A model generated the notes under the pieces. The model was given only the letters and a program-made list of their open reading frames with translations. It ran no database searches and was not told the origin of the DNA. A stretch of DNA of 64,000 bases, from contig BSWB01000004.1 in the NCBI GenBank assembly GCA_033239125.1, positions 142,422,926 through 142,486,925 of the forward strand. Reading direction: 5' to 3'. Shown here piece after piece: positions 1 through 12,057 of the stretch. The first letter of the stretch is position 1; each line of letters begins with the position of its first letter. The translations under genes and the position numbers were made by a program. The DNA is from Fagopyrum homotropicum (Eukaryota; Streptophyta; Magnoliopsida; Caryophyllales; Polygonaceae).

Positions 1-2186
1 ATAGATGTTGAAGATATCATCCTCCAGCGGCTCTCCTTTCATTGCAGCAAGCAATGCAAACTCCACTTGATCTCCACCAATGTTGAATTTCAACTTGGCG
101 TTCTTACAATCCACATTGCAACCCAAAGTTGCTAGAAATGATCTCCCGATAATGATAGAAACGGGATAATCTGCGGGTATATCAAGTACAACAAAGTCTA
201 TAGGTAAATAGAAGTTACCTAACTTAACCGGAACGTCTTCCAAAATGCCCACGGGATGGGTAATGGAGCGGTCCTCCATGTATAGCCTTATCTTCACCGG
301 CTTGGGCTCTCCAAGTCCGATCTTCACACATAGTTCCAGCGGAATGATGCTCACGCTGGCTCCTAAATCACACAACGCCTCACAATTTACATCCCCAACT
401 TGAATGGAAATGCAAAATGAGCCGGGATCTCTTAACTTGGGTGGCATCTTCTCCTTCATGATTTGAATGAGCTCCGAGGATTTAGATGTCATCCTTACTT
501 CACCAAAATCTTCCATCTTCCTCTTCCTTGATAGAATCTCTTTTAAGAACTTCCCATAGTCGGGCATCCCTAGAATAGCATCAAGCAAAGGGATGTTAAT
601 ATGTAGTTTATTCATCAAGTCAAGGAACTTACCAAAATGCTTGTCTAGATGTGCTCTAGCCCTTGACTGAGGGAATGGAAGTGGTGGTTTATATGCAGGA
701 GGTGGGACATTAACTTCATATTTGTCCGTCGCTTTCTGGGACTCCACCTCGGGTGGCACCTCGACCGAAGTGTTCCTCGTCTGTACCTGGACCGAGGAGT
801 TCTTCGCCTGCATTGGCATCTACCGAGGCATTGGATCTACATTTTTAGTCCACTTCTCGTCGTTATTGCCATGATCTGTCCTTTGGGGTTTCTCTCTGTG
901 CTTGCTGGGAGCTTCCCTGGATCTCTTGGCGCTTCATTCGCCTTATCAAAGAATTGTTGCTCTAAGGCTTTTTGTGCCTTTGTAAATGAAGTCATGGACG
1001 TTTCCATGGCGTTGAGCTTGATCAAGATTGCCTCCAACACTGCATCTTTCTTCTCTGACTGGGCCGAACTTGATCCAGGCTCCTGGCTCTTTAATGGAGT
1101 AGAAAAAGAGGAAGAGGGGTTAAAATAATTATTAGAATTGGAATTAGAATAAGGGTTACCCGAATTTTGTTGATTAGATCTCCAATTGTTGTTGTTGGAG
1201 CCTCTATTGTTGTTGTAATTGTTGTTCCGGGAACCTTGGTTGTTGTTCCTTGAGCCTTGATATCCTTCTTCTTCCTTCTTTATGTGAGCAACCAAAAGGT
1301 CCTTCAATTGCTTCACATCGTTCTTGAGGGAGAAGAGTTTTTATCATTTGATGGAGCTTCCTGGAAATTAACTCTCTTAACTCCATTTTCGGCTCCTTGG
1401 TGGAAGTATTTTTCCCTGTGCAAAGCTTGTTTCTCAATGAACTTCCAAGCTTCGTCTATCGGCATGTCCATGAATGTGCCGGCGGAGAATAATTGAAGAT
1501 TGAATTGAGTAGCTCCATCCAATCCCTTGAAGTATATCTCCAACAACTCTATCTTTGGAATCCCATGATGCGGGCAATCCAATAGAACATCTTTGAATCT
1601 TTCCCATGACTTGGACAAACTCTCCTTGTCCTTCATGATGAATGCATTAATTTTCCCTATCATTTTAGCGGTCTTGGAGGGGGGAAAGAACTTTGTTAGG
1701 AACTCCGTCGTCATCTCTGTTGGATCATGGATAGAACTTGCGGTCGAAGTTCGTAATCATGCTCTGCTGGATCACCTAGGTTGACTCCTGGACGCCTCAC
1801 TTGCTAGTTTGGGTCCATCCTCTGTCCTAGGGTTTGTGGAATACCTGCAAAAAGAACATCTCGGACAGGCATCCGAGGTGGATGTATCTCGGCCGCGGCA
1901 ACTGGGACTGGGTCCTGCCTCGGTCGAGGGTCTGGTCGATACAAAATCTGGGCTTGTAGATCAGCCATATCTGCTTCAATCTCTGCAGTTCTGGTGCCAG
2001 TTTGCTCTCTTTCGCGCTGCAGTTCTTCCTTATTGAGGCGCAGCTGCTCCAACGCCTCCTTCAATTTGGGCTCAAGATCTCAATTGTCTTGGTTGGCCAT
2101 TTTCGCTTCTTTCAAGCGTCGGTTGTATGTCTTTTTTGGTTCGGGATCGTAAGGAACGATTTCCTTTCCAGCACAGGTTCTTCGCA
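1..2186 (-). pseudogene. gag-protease remnant of element G
   Basis: The frame starts at an ATG at 2186, as in D and B (M-R/Q-R-T-R type start). It is open only in pieces at 1804-2064, 1313-1714 and 837-1316, in different frames. The pieces correspond to the N-terminal coiled region, the gag core (FFPPSKTAKM, ESLSKSWERF) and the Asn-rich tail with the ITTRSG motif. One frameshift falls near 1320-1350, where D reads through to LKNDVKQL. From about 830 to 1 the strand still carries the PPAYKPPLPFP-type linker and the retropepsin region, truncated by the window edge. It would have encoded the capsid precursor and protease. It is a dead copy. Confidence 0.85.
745..830. repeat. cluster of CACCTCG-NN-CGAGGTG half-sites (G)
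   Basis: Several CCTCGACCGA, GACCGAGGA and ACCGAGGC half-sites lie in the gag-protease linker. The equivalent cluster in D is at 59527-59612. More sites of this family lie at 1885-1930, 3000-3055 and 3685-3760 of the same element. Confidence 0.7.
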
Positions 2187-2290
2187 TAAACTTAAGAAAA
2201 GATCCTGCGAAAGCACTCAAGTAGAGTGGTTAGTAGCAACAAGGGCAATTGCCCCGAAAGACAACCGCAACCGGCTCGGTCTAGACCAAG

Positions 2291-2308
2291 TCCCCGGCAA
2301 CGGCGCCA
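2291..2308 (-). other. primer-binding site, tRNA-Asp (G)
   Basis: On the minus strand the 18 bases TGGCGCCGTTGCCGGGGA are the exact complement of the 3' end of plant tRNA-Asp(GTC) including CCA. The site starts 6 bases inside the LTR end, the same spacing as in D and E. Confidence 0.9.
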
Positions 2309-2314
2309 AAAACT

Positions 2315-4051
2315 TGTTTGCTCCAAATGGTGTGTGCAAGCTTTAAATTTATATCCCAAGAAATATGCTTAAAACAAGCATGCGAACCCGTAGTGTACGG
2401 ATCAGTTATAGTAAAAAGCAAGAATTCTGGGGTGTCGATCTCAGGAACTTAGGTGAAACTAAGCAAGTATAGGTTGTCAATGCAACTAATAACCACAAAA
2501 GTGATTAAAGTAATCAAAAGATAATAATAAGGTGAAATAAGGGGAAAATAAAAACTCTAGGGATTAAAGCATCTAGTTGTGGTTCCAACTCAAGATCTAA
2601 AGATAAAGCGGACAAAGCTGAGATTTTGCAAAGGGAAGGTGTTTCTTAAAGTGGAATAGATTACCGGGTAAATCTCACTACTCACTATCCCAAACCAACG
2701 GGTAAGTCTCAAGGTACTAAGGAAAGGAACTATAATCTCAAACCAACACACCACATAAGGAAATAGAATCAACCTTTACCAGGTAAGTCTCAAGCTAACT
2801 CATTAAGATGGGATGAAGACACACTCAAACCCCAATAAATGATAAACATTTATTACCTACACTCATGATCTTGGGTAAACAAACAAAGGAATCACCAGGT
2901 AAGTCTCATCCTAGGCTTGCATTGAACCAGGAAAGGTGTAATAAGAATAGGATTTGGCAAACTAAAACACTTAACTCTCAGTTTCGGATCAGAAAAGGTC
3001 ACCTCGGTCATTCAAGTTCCACCCCGACCGAGATGTTCATCGACTGAGCGAGGTACTCTAAGGTTAAGGTTAAAGACTCGAGCTTTCAGGGTCTTACTGG
3101 GATTAAGATCATTCTATCATTGTCTTTCCCACAACTTTCAGCCAATCACCCTAGAATCGCACAAGAAATTTACCCACTCATCATCATGATAACAATAATC
3201 AAATATATGGGAAGGGAATGAATATTTGAACACAAAAACCTTAAAAACAAGGCTTCAATAACTGAATCAAATAGTTCACAAATCAGCCTTCCTCAAATCA
3301 CAAATCACACAAGACAATAAACCAAAAGGAATCTAAGAAAATCTTACAAACTCCTTCAAAAGCTATCTCAAAACTAATCAATCTTCCTTCCTTCAATCTT
3401 CAAAGCTTCCTTCAACCTCCAGAAAATATCCCTAATCCGCAGATAATTGGGTGTATCGAAGATGGCTGAATTGTGGAAAATCCAACCCTTTATATAGGAG
3501 AATTATCTTCCAAAGATAATAATATCTTAAAAAGATAATTTCCTATAAAATATATTATATCTCTAAAATAGATCTCCCAAATATATGATCTTCCTTCCAG
3601 AAATCCAGCCCAAAAATATAAGATATCTTCCTTCCAAAAATAAAAGATCTCAACCAAAAGATATGATCTCGCCGGCGCCAAGGTGTGCGCCTCGGTCGGG
3701 ACGCTCCTCAAGATCACCTCGGTCGAGGTGATACTGTAGCTGACCGAGGTGAATCTCAACTGAATATGAAATCTCTCAGATTTGGTCCAAAGTAAATCTT
3801 CTTCATTAATTCCTTGCTTCCGGAGTTCTCCCTTAAGCTCCAAAATGTAGCTCCTATGACTCCTTAGCTCCATTTCAGTCCAAAACGTGCCATGTTACCT
3901 ATTATTACAACGAAACTTGGTGTAGACCTCGATTCCCGTAAAGGTAGATGAAACAACAATATAATCACATAATATACATCCATACATGCAGTTTATTGAA
4001 GATAAAACGTCTAAATAAGTCCCAAAATATAGGTTATAATACATGCTATCA
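2315..4051 (-). repeat. 5' LTR of element G
   Basis: The 1737-bp LTR reads TGATAGCATG...GAGCAAACA on the minus strand. It aligns end to end with the D LTR at 61368-63126 and the F LTR at 24295-25996. It contains the repeated TGAGACTTACC(C/T)GG unit, a TATA-like CCTATATAAAGGG (minus) near 3487-3500, and the inverted repeat CACCTCGGTCGAGGTG at 3715-3730. Confidence 0.9.
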
Positions 4052-4365
4052 TCCATAGCAAACCCCACTGATTTCCCTCCCGGATATTACCAAGAAACCC
4101 CCGAAAAAAAATGCCCCCTCCCAACCCCCCCCCCCCCAAATCCCCTTGACGTGGAGCCCCCAACTTACCTACTACGCCCCCACCCCCAGAACCCTCTCAT
4201 CTTCCTCTTGTCCTTCCACCTACTGCGGGCCCCCTTGTCATCTCTCTCCTACTTGTTGTTTATGACCCCTGCCCCTCCCCATTAAACCCCTAAACATTTT
4301 TTATAACCACCCCTCCAACGTGTCCCTCACCTCCTACTAATCCACCTATTCCTACCCTTTTTCCC

Positions 4366-4966
4366 ATGCGCACCGAAACCCCTCAACCCATCATTCCGAC
4401 TCCACCGCCCGTTATTGCTGCTCCGACCGAAAACGCACCCCGTCGCAGCTCCCGTACTTCAAAACCATCTATCCTTTTACGAGACTATGTTTGTCAAAAG
4501 GCATGTCATTTTGATTCAAAATCGGGTGAAACATTTCCTCCACTGAAATTTGGTATCTGGTATTCCATAAATAATTCTTTATCATACGAACATTTTTCTC
4601 ATGCCTATGTTACTGTTATTAACTCTGTATATCAAGAACAAAAACCAACCTCTTTAGAGACGCGATTACTAACCCAAATTGGAAAAAGTCCATGCAGGAT
4701 GAAATGACAACCTTACACCGCAACAACACTTGGGAAAAAGTCCTCCATTCATATAGCGAACAATCCGGTATTTTCCATGAGCGTACAAAACATATTGAGA
4801 TAGCTTGTCATAGCATTAGGGAACAGATTCAGCAAGACATTATTTAGACTCAACATGTTCATAGGCACACTTCAGCTAGTTGACAATATGACTAAAGCTC
4901 TTGGACCTACTCGTTTCAACTTCTTAATTGGCAAGCTTGAAATTGTTTCTTCCACACCTCCCGCTT
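4366..4966 (+). pseudogene. copia pol remnant (IN-RT linker joined to RNase H tail)
   Basis: An open frame covers 4366-4707 (MRTETPQPIIP...). Its end is shifted relative to the conserved continuation 'NPNWKKSMQDEM', found in another frame at about 4670-4710. The segment from about 4740 to 4966 matches the C-terminus of copia RNase H, which recognises the RNA:DNA hybrid, but contains stop codons. The roughly 600 residues of RT and RNase H normally between these parts are absent. It cannot make an active polyprotein. Confidence 0.75.
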
Positions 4967-4975
4967 GAGGGGAAG

Positions 4976-5156
4976 TGTTAGAGTATTGAGCTTATCTCTT
5001 AGAGCATTGGACTTATCTCTTATTATCGAGCATATCTTTTGTTATTATTTTATTATTTCATCTCTTTGTATTTTCCTATATAAACATTGCTTAATCAATG
5101 GAATAAGACAAACTTTCAACTCACAAATCTCTTCACAAATTGAAACACAATTTACA
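4976..5156 (+). repeat. probable 3' LTR of the copia fragment
   Basis: The repeat starts TGTTAGAG directly after the polypurine tract GAGGGGAAG. A TATA-like CTATATAAAC lies near 5078. The right end at TTTACA is a guess, because no second LTR or target-site copy was found. Confidence 0.5.
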
Positions 5157-5975
5157 AAATCAAAAGCAACGGGAACTACTCTAAACAAAATCAACCAAAG
5201 TTGCAAGTTTTTCAACATAAATGTTTCGAACAAAACCCTAGATTACACACGTAACTAAAAGGGAACAATTGATTGAAACAAAATATTTGGAGATCACCGC
5301 ATAACATACACTAAAATTAAATCCTGAAGACTCAAAATACAAATCAGATTTAAGCTTCAAGATCTCGGAATAACACCTATTTCCTAGATTTTTTCCTACA
5401 TTCTCTCTTAACATTCCTTTATCGCATTTTAGTGGGTTTTTAACGGATGTACGGTGACCAACTTGAATTTCTCTCTCCATCACCAATATGAACAATCCCA
5501 TCTCCTTTGTTCTTACACTTGAACAATCCCCAACCTAATAAATTGAAACCACCTATTTCCTAGAAAAGTCTCTAACACCTATTCAATATGACCAACTCTA
5601 CTTAGTGTTGGATGTCATATGTTGTCCCTTCTTTGAATAAGTGGATGATTTTTTTTTACTTACACTTGGTGTTATAGATCTTTCGACTATGAATTATGAA
5701 TCCGACCTTTCAATCCCAATTTATCAAAGGACACAATAATTATTTTCATTTAAAAAAAGATTTTCGATTTCCCCTAATTTTCCTTCTATATTCTAGCTCT
5801 TCGATTATTGACAAAGAGTGAGCTTTTAGTAGAAAATCCTATTAGATTCCATCCACCGAAAGAAGAATGATGATCATTCATCCCCATCTCAATTTTAAGG
5901 TAAATTCATCTTCATCTTTAAGGTGCGGATAATATCAACCTAATACGTACATTTCATTGGATAACTATTTACATA
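5157..5975. other. intergenic, no recognisable feature
   Basis: AT-rich sequence with only short, unsupported open frames on both strands. No repeat ends, RNA gene or conserved coding text was seen. Confidence 0.5.
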
Positions 5976-6033
5976 GAAGTAGAAGGTAAGCGAGCAACAA
6001 GTTGCGCCATTACTCCTTTTTGGATGGCAAAAC

Positions 6034-6849
6034 CTAACCTTTAAAAACAACATCTATCAATCTAGAGAACATAATATTACTGTGCATAACTCTTTGCACC
6101 CTCTTGAAAATATCAACGTCGGGTGCAAAAAATTCAAACGTGTCAAAAGCAAATGGAAGAAAAACGTGTTGGTTTTCAACACATGCCCTTCCATGCTTGG
6201 CCACCTTAGTTGATGCCTCTCTACAAGCTGCCTGGCCCACAACAAAAGGTTTGTTCCCTAATTCCATAAGCGGTGAGACCCCGTCAAATCAGTACATGCA
6301 TGCTTCCCTCCACTCCAACCAAACACCAAAACATCCGTCGGCCGTAATGTCGACCTTCCATCACGTGGATCAGTCAAGAAGTTCACAGGTGCATCTTTCT
6401 TTACAGAAATTCCGTCTCGTCTAAAAGTATCACAAAGAACATCACGAATCAGATCATGCCTATACTTGAAGTCAGGAAGTTCCTTACAATGTACAACATG
6501 CTCCCCAAAAGCATCTAACATCCTCCGACAATTAGGAATGGGGCAAACCTCACCAACTGAGAAAAGCGGAATCATAAGTCGGTACTTGAGAATGGAGCGG
6601 TAGTCCATTGGGGACATGCATTGACCAAGCTATCAATGAGAATGACAAGAAGAAAATATTGGCTATGCGGCGCTTGTAGACATCCGAAAACTGCTTTCTG
6701 TCTATTAGGCATATCAAACCTCTCAACCATCTCTTGAACAATTTTACCAATAAGAGCATCCGCCAAAATATGTTAGGACTTAGGGGGGACGGTGTCTTTA
6801 CTTGTAAAGTTGGAAAGGTCGAACTCCGGGATAACCACATGCAGGTCAT
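6034..6849 (-). pseudogene. C-terminal CCHC and endonuclease-like domain, RT copy 1
   Basis: Overlapping frames 6550-6849, 6258-6617 and 6034-6267 carry one continuous conserved text with frameshifts. The visible signatures are CPIPNCRRMLDAFGEHVVHC (CCHC type), then KYRHDLIRDVL, then RSTLRPTDVLVFGW and HACTDLTG. The order CCHC, RHD, (R)P-D and a second acidic D is that of the restriction-like endonuclease of R2-type non-LTR elements, which nicks the DNA target for primed reverse transcription. The order of motifs is seen. The endonuclease assignment is inferred. Confidence 0.6.
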
Positions 6850-7403
6850 CTAAAGCTCTATAAAAATCTGAATCCATACCGGATAGCTCACTGTAACGCA
6901 AGATATGGTCTTGGAGCACCCAAGACTGAGCTTTGGATGCTATAAAAGCGTAAGAAGACGCCTCTATAGCAGAGTACAAACTGAGCCCTCCACGAAGAAT
7001 AGGCAAGGAAGCCAACTGCCATTGAAGATCCCCGAATAAAGGACCCCCATAAACAACAATATCCTCAATCGACACACGAAGTCCCGCGTTAAAACAAGAT
7101 GTCGCATCCTTCACATGCTCTGGTTGACAAGTCCTCAGGCCAAAAACATCTTCGCAACACCCAAACACGAACGAATTAAGAGAAGTTCACTCTGCGGGTT
7201 CCTAAGTTGGGAGAAGACGCATCAACTCCAATGTCTTATCAACTCTCTTCATAACCAATCCTTTAATAAAACCACTATCTCTACTCACAGCCCCTCCCAA
7301 CAGCTTCAACCCCAAAGATGGACTCGCAATGTCTCTAGGGAATAACCCGTCTTGAAGCTTCGAACCATCGCATGAAGGCCAAATAACTCTATATTTTTAA
7401 CAT

Positions 7404-7922
7404 TCAACTCAAGTCCAAAATTCGGATCAACCTCCAAAATAATACCAAGTGACTTAGCCACTCCTCTGAACGACCAATGATCGTCCCATCATCTAAATAC
7501 CAAGCATGAAGAAGAGGCTTACAGTTGTCACGGATAGTGTGCACAAGTGGGTGCAAGACAAGTGTAAAAAGGAGTGGCCCTATGGGGTCTCCTTGCTGAA
7601 CTCCTTTAGTTGACCAGATAAATCTATCTCCCAGATACAATCGAGCAGGTTGACCATACAAAAACTCAACCCATAAAAAAATAGATGGACATCTCTTCCT
7701 CATCTCATGAAGCAAAGTTATCCTATCAACAAGATTAAAAGCATGTGAAAAATCCAATGCAAGCATAGCAAGCAAACCATCATCATGGCGCTCGCTCAAA
7801 ACCCTGTTGACACTAAGAAAAATAGCCTCTGCGCCACTAGAGACGCCTACTCCAAATTGAAAATCCGCTAGATAGGCTGTCATATCTTTACTCACCCCTT
7901 TCATGGCAACCTTAGAAACCAA
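7404..7922 (-). pseudogene. reverse transcriptase domain of the non-LTR element, copy 1
   Basis: This 172-codon open piece holds RT motifs in order: FQFGVGVSSGAE, LALDFSHAFNLVDR (first catalytic Asp), GVQQGDPIGPLLFTLVLHP, and HAWYLDDGTIIG with the catalytic YLDD box. The GVQQGDP and YLDD forms are typical of non-LTR RTs, not of Ty1 or Ty3 types. It is followed, after frame changes, by the connector at 6773-7168. The frame is truncated at both ends by stops, so no full protein is possible. Confidence 0.8.
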
Positions 7923-8060
7923 CTGCCTCTAAATAGTACCAACTGCAATGGGTCGAATCCCATTATCAGACTTCAATATTGGCGTAAGAGGAGTAGAAGC
8001 CACAAACTCCGCTAAACTCGCCGGACATCCCAATAACAGATTAACAACAAATGAGATCAC

Positions 8061-9090
8061 TCACAGAAGATCGACAGCAAAAGCAGAACCATCCCCACAC
8101 ATAGCATCTAACACCGGTTGTGCCCTCAAACCATCCGTGCTGCAATAAGGATCTTTCGGAAAGGACTTAATACACCTAAGAATCAAATCAACATCAGCAA
8201 CAAGGGGAGATTCATAAACCTCACATACCCGAGAAGGTGGAGACTTGAAGGGGTGCTTAGCCTCCAAAGCCTTCACAGTCTCATCATCAAACGAAGCCAC
8301 ACCGGAAGAGGACAAAACCTTAACAGCCGCCGCAAAATGTCCATCAAAGACCTTGCGAAGACACTACTTGGTATTAGGTCCCACTCTCAGTCCATCACCA
8401 TCCGCCGAGGCGCCCCTAGTACACCCCGAAAACCCAGGCTCGGAATGGTCTAACAAACCCCGCACTAGCTTGTCGATACCGCCGGCCTCACCCTACAAAG
8501 CTAGAGACTACATGATCAGCTGCTGTTGGATATACTTTCTACTCCCCTATCTACTATCTCTCCTATTCGAAGGCCTGAACACTTGCAAAGTGCACCGAGG
8601 AAGAAGAAGCAACGCAACCCAGGCATCCACAAAACATGGCTCAGCGACCACTCTCTAAAGAGAACCCTTTAGAGCTTGAGAGAAAGTAAGACGACAACTA
8701 TATGGGATACTCTTCATAGTAGTGACAGGAATGCGAAAAACTTTATTGAGCAAACCCGCATAAAAAACCAACTCATCTCCAATAACCGCAACAGACAACT
8801 CTCCCACGACCGGCTTCGACATACCCTTCCTACCACTCCGTCCTCATAAGCAGCACGAAATGAACCATCAGAGTGATGACATGCACGACTCAAAGCATGC
8901 ATACTCATACAACGCCCACATAACCACAACCCAAGATATGACAAGGTCTCCTCAAAAGCCACAAATACATCAAGGTTATTCCCAATAGTGTCGCGAATCA
9001 CATTTTTGTTATCTTCGGAACAAAAATGTAGCCTTTTAAGATGAGATACCAAACAAGAGAAACATTTGCTTCCCTCTACTTCATCCCGAC
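8061..9090 (-). pseudogene. N-terminal region of the non-LTR element, copy 1
   Basis: The piece at 8061-8315 has the conserved text ALEAKHPFKSPP, CIKSFPKDPYCSTDGLRAQ, the lead-in to RT in this family. Upstream, 8714-9052 and the frame beside it carry two Cys/His clusters (C-x2-C-x3-H-x4-H and C-x2-C-x3-H-x5-C-H) that could be nucleic-acid-binding fingers. Stops and frameshifts separate the pieces. Copy 2 has matching text at 20448-20759 and 20916-21101. Confidence 0.6.
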
Positions 9091-9110
9091 AACCTTGAAA
9101 TGCCCTAAGA

Positions 9111-11224
9111 GGACAAGAAGGAAACCTCTACCATCCATTGTCATATCAGAACCAACAATTCCTAGAGACATTCCATCAAACACATGGCGGACGACAATCC
9201 ATAGGGTCAGAAATCTCTCTTCATACCAAACTAGATCAAAAAAAATTTCAAAAACATTTCATCGAACACTTGACGGACGTAATATAACACTAATAGGAAA
9301 GATCTCGTCACTTTTTCATTCCTCCCGCTATAAGTAGTCTCGCCGATACAATAAGGACGCCAACCAATTTCGTTTCAACTTTCATCTTCTTTTTGTTTGG
9401 AATTTATTTCCATCTTTTTCTTCATTTCTACAAGTCATGTGGGTTTTTCTATATTTTATTTACATACTTCTCTCATTTTTGACAACGTGTGTTTTTCTGA
9501 AGATGAGATTTTTAAACAAATTTAGTTTTTTTTTAAACCTATCTTTCTAGATTTTTAGGTTTGTGTATGACATGTGAAATGATTGTATATCTTTGGTTTT
9601 TCAATTTTATTGACAAATTTTCACATATACATAAACTCAAATGCTCCCTTCTCTTTTTTTTTTTATATTTATTAAAATTCTACAAATGTAGTTATAAGCT
9701 TAACCTCATATTTTTAGTTTTTTGTACTTATAGTCATACCACCTTCAAAGATTTATTTTTTCATAAATTTTAGTTCCCAACATTCAATTTCCTTTCATGT
9801 ACCTCAAATCATTGGTCTTGTTTGAAATTTTCCTAAAAACTAAACTATATTTACAAGAATAAAAATCTATGATATTTTCTCTTGTTCAAATCTATGATAT
9901 GACCTCAAATCAACTTAGTTACGAAAGTTATTCATCAACACTCAACCTTTAGGTTAAGATGAAGAACACGAGATATAAGATTGAGAAGTCTTGGTTACAT
10001 CGAATCAAATTTATTCCCTAAACAATCTCGAGTAAATGAGTATACTAATGTCGAGTGCTCGTCTCTTTCCATAAAAAAATTTTGAGCGATATATGCTCAT
10101 GTGAACAATTTTGTATGAAATGTTTTCTCAACTAAAATTGTGAGGTACCTCTTTCTTCCTAGTGGCCCCTCCCTAGGGGCCTTATTCTCCTAACCATTTA
10201 AAGACTTTACGAGCTACGGACGTCCTAATTGACATACGTCTTCTCTTTTATCTACTTTTGAACAATATACTTCAATAACCCTCCACATTTAGATTTGGAA
10301 ATATATCAACCCTGATGATAGATTTAAAAGTTTGACACTTTTTGGAACCGACATTGCAAATTTAAACTTTTTTTTTTGTTGAAAAAGATTGTTTAAAATT
10401 TTGAATAGTTGAGAAAAAAAAGCTAAAAAATTTGTAGTTGTGTACAACCATGTGTTTGTACAATATTCTAAATCTCCAATAAACAAATGAAAAATGAAGA
10501 AACATGTATCTTTACAAAATTGTGGATTTTCTTAAGGTTTTACTTTTGGTCAAATTTATCTTCAACTTGGACCAAACTAGGAAGATAAACAAACAAATAT
10601 ATGAGCAAGGAGTCAATCCTCATTCTGACTCTAAGATTGAGTGTGTTAATGAATAAACTTTGGCTCTAAGAAGTTATATCATGATTTGAATGAGAAAAAG
10701 ATTTGAAAATTTGAGTGGTGTAAATATAAATCGATTTTCTTTATTCTACTTTTTCTCTAAGTAACCCTATTCCTTTTCCTAAATAAAAGTTCATTTTGAT
10801 AATTAAATTCATATTTCATCCCTTTTTAACAAACATCATAATAAAATAATTCATTCCACCCCCTTCAACTTCATTCACATTTTTCAACTTCAACTTCTTT
10901 TCCAATAATTCTCGATCTACCGAACATACTCTTAATTTGATTTTTCCTCAATTAACCCCCTTCCTTTTTCAAACTTGATTTTTTCTTCCCAATATACCCC
11001 TTTTATTTTTTCTTTACTCTATTAAAAAAAATATTGAATCATGAATAGTACATCTAGCTATAACATTATCTTTTTCTTATCAGTATTAGGTTTCATTTTT
11101 CTCTACTACCTATTTTACTTTATTTTTCTTTTATTCTTACTTTGATGTAGAGTTAGTTATTAAAGCATAATATACATAGATGATTTAAAATGTTTAACAA
11201 TTAATTATACCTCCATAAATGATA
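9111..11224. other. AT-rich intergenic, nothing recognised
   Basis: Low-complexity T- and A-rich sequence with no supported gene, RNA or transposon ends. Confidence 0.5.
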
Positions 11225-11540
11225 CTCCCTCCATAACACAATATTTGTTATTTGAGAGTTGGACGCATGAATTAAGGAATAATTAATGACTTTAAATAAT
11301 TAGTTTTTAATTGTTTGGGTGATAAGTACAATCTTTAATGATTTTATTCATGTTTCCTAAAAAAACTCATTTTTCAATAGATTTTAGCCAATTAAAAAGT
11401 ATAAGGAGTTAAATTGAGAATAATTAATTCATTGATAGTAGTGTAATCATTCTATCTATGCATTAATATTATAAAAGTGTCAAACATTTTGTTAAACTAA
11501 ATTAATTGCTCAAATGACAAACATTTTTTTACAGAGGGAG
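11225..11540. mobile_element. Stowaway-like MITE
   Basis: The 316-bp element starts CTCCCTCCATAAC and ends ACAGAGGGAG. The terminal inverted repeat extends about 32 bases at roughly three quarters identity (CTCCCTC...TTTGTTATTTGAG against CTCCCTC...TTTGTCATTTGAG). It is flanked by the dinucleotide TA on both sides (11223-11224, 11541-11542), the Tc1/mariner target site. It has no coding capacity and would need a mariner transposase in trans. Confidence 0.8.
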
Positions 11541-12057
11541 TACGTAATAACTCAGTTACTAGAATACTCACAAGAACCTTTCGAAAAAAACAATAGAAAG
11601 AAGTTATGTATTGTGACTTTATTACAATTATATAATACAGCACTTATTTTCACACAGATTCCTTAAATTCATAAATTTATTGTAACAAAAACTTCATTGT
11701 TGTAACTTGTAAGGAAGTTGGTCCCTGATTTTGTGAAACATAAGATTTGTCACTCTACAAAGCATAATATTTGTGTTAGAAAATATACACATCCAATAAT
11801 GCAACTGAAAGTTACTGACAAAACAAAAATCACTCCTACTTTCTAAATCGATAGTGTAACCAAAAAAACAAGAGAAACAGTTTACTGATAAATGAGAATA
11901 TATTATTCATTAAATCAAAATTATATTTTATGAAGAATTTTTTATTCATTACGGAGTAGGATTAAATAAAATTTCAAGTATTATAGAACAAATTCAACGT
12001 AGCAACATAACTAACAAATATTATGAAAAGGAGGCATAAAATCGGGTTTAATTGAAT
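11541..12057. other. AT-rich intergenic, nothing recognised
   Basis: No supported gene or repeat was seen between the MITE and the mitochondrial insertion. Confidence 0.5.

Larger units (their letters stand above)
1..4051 (-). mobile_element. Athila-like Ty3/gypsy retrotransposon G, 5' part
   Basis: The element runs right to left. Its 5' LTR is at 2315-4051, its tRNA-Asp primer-binding site at 2291-2308, and its gag and protease remnants reach the left edge of the window, where the element is cut off. It belongs to the same family as element D, because the LTR, the leader and the gag/protease text align throughout. The 5 bases outside the LTR are TCCAT (4052-4056); the other target-site copy lies outside the window. 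The coding part is broken by frameshifts, so this copy is inactive. Confidence 0.9.
4057..5156 (+). mobile_element. degenerate Ty1/copia retrotransposon fragment
   Basis: The plus strand first carries a C- and Pro-rich linker (4060-4440). Next comes the typical copia integrase-RT linker RRSSRTSKPSILLRDYV, which continues into SYEHFSHAYV and the start of the RT region (about 4436-4740, with a frameshift near 4655). The text then jumps to the RNase H tail (FHERTKHIEIACH, TKALGPTRFNFLIGKL, about 4740-4950). The polypurine tract GAGGGGAAG and an LTR starting TGTTAGAG at 4976 follow. The whole RT core is deleted. Element G is inserted at its left side. Confidence 0.8.
5976..9110 (-). mobile_element. 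decayed non-LTR retrotransposon, copy 1 (RLE-like)
   Basis: On the minus strand a broken ORF reads, in order: Cys/His clusters CFSCLVSHLKRLH and CGRCMSMHALSRACHH (about 8890-9090), an N-terminal conserved segment (8061-8315), the RT (7404-7922), the thumb/connector (6773-7168, 6550-6849), then a CCHC cluster and a restriction-like endonuclease-type C-terminus (6034-6617). The 3' boundary is set by the point where copies 1 and 2 stop matching (GAAGTAGAAGGTA, 5976 and 18389). No LTR, poly(A) tail or target-site duplication was recognised. The 5' limit is approximate. Confidence 0.75.

Noticed and set aside
8118..9337. Plus-strand frames over the non-LTR element
   Set aside because: They are antisense to the conserved RT-family text on the minus strand.
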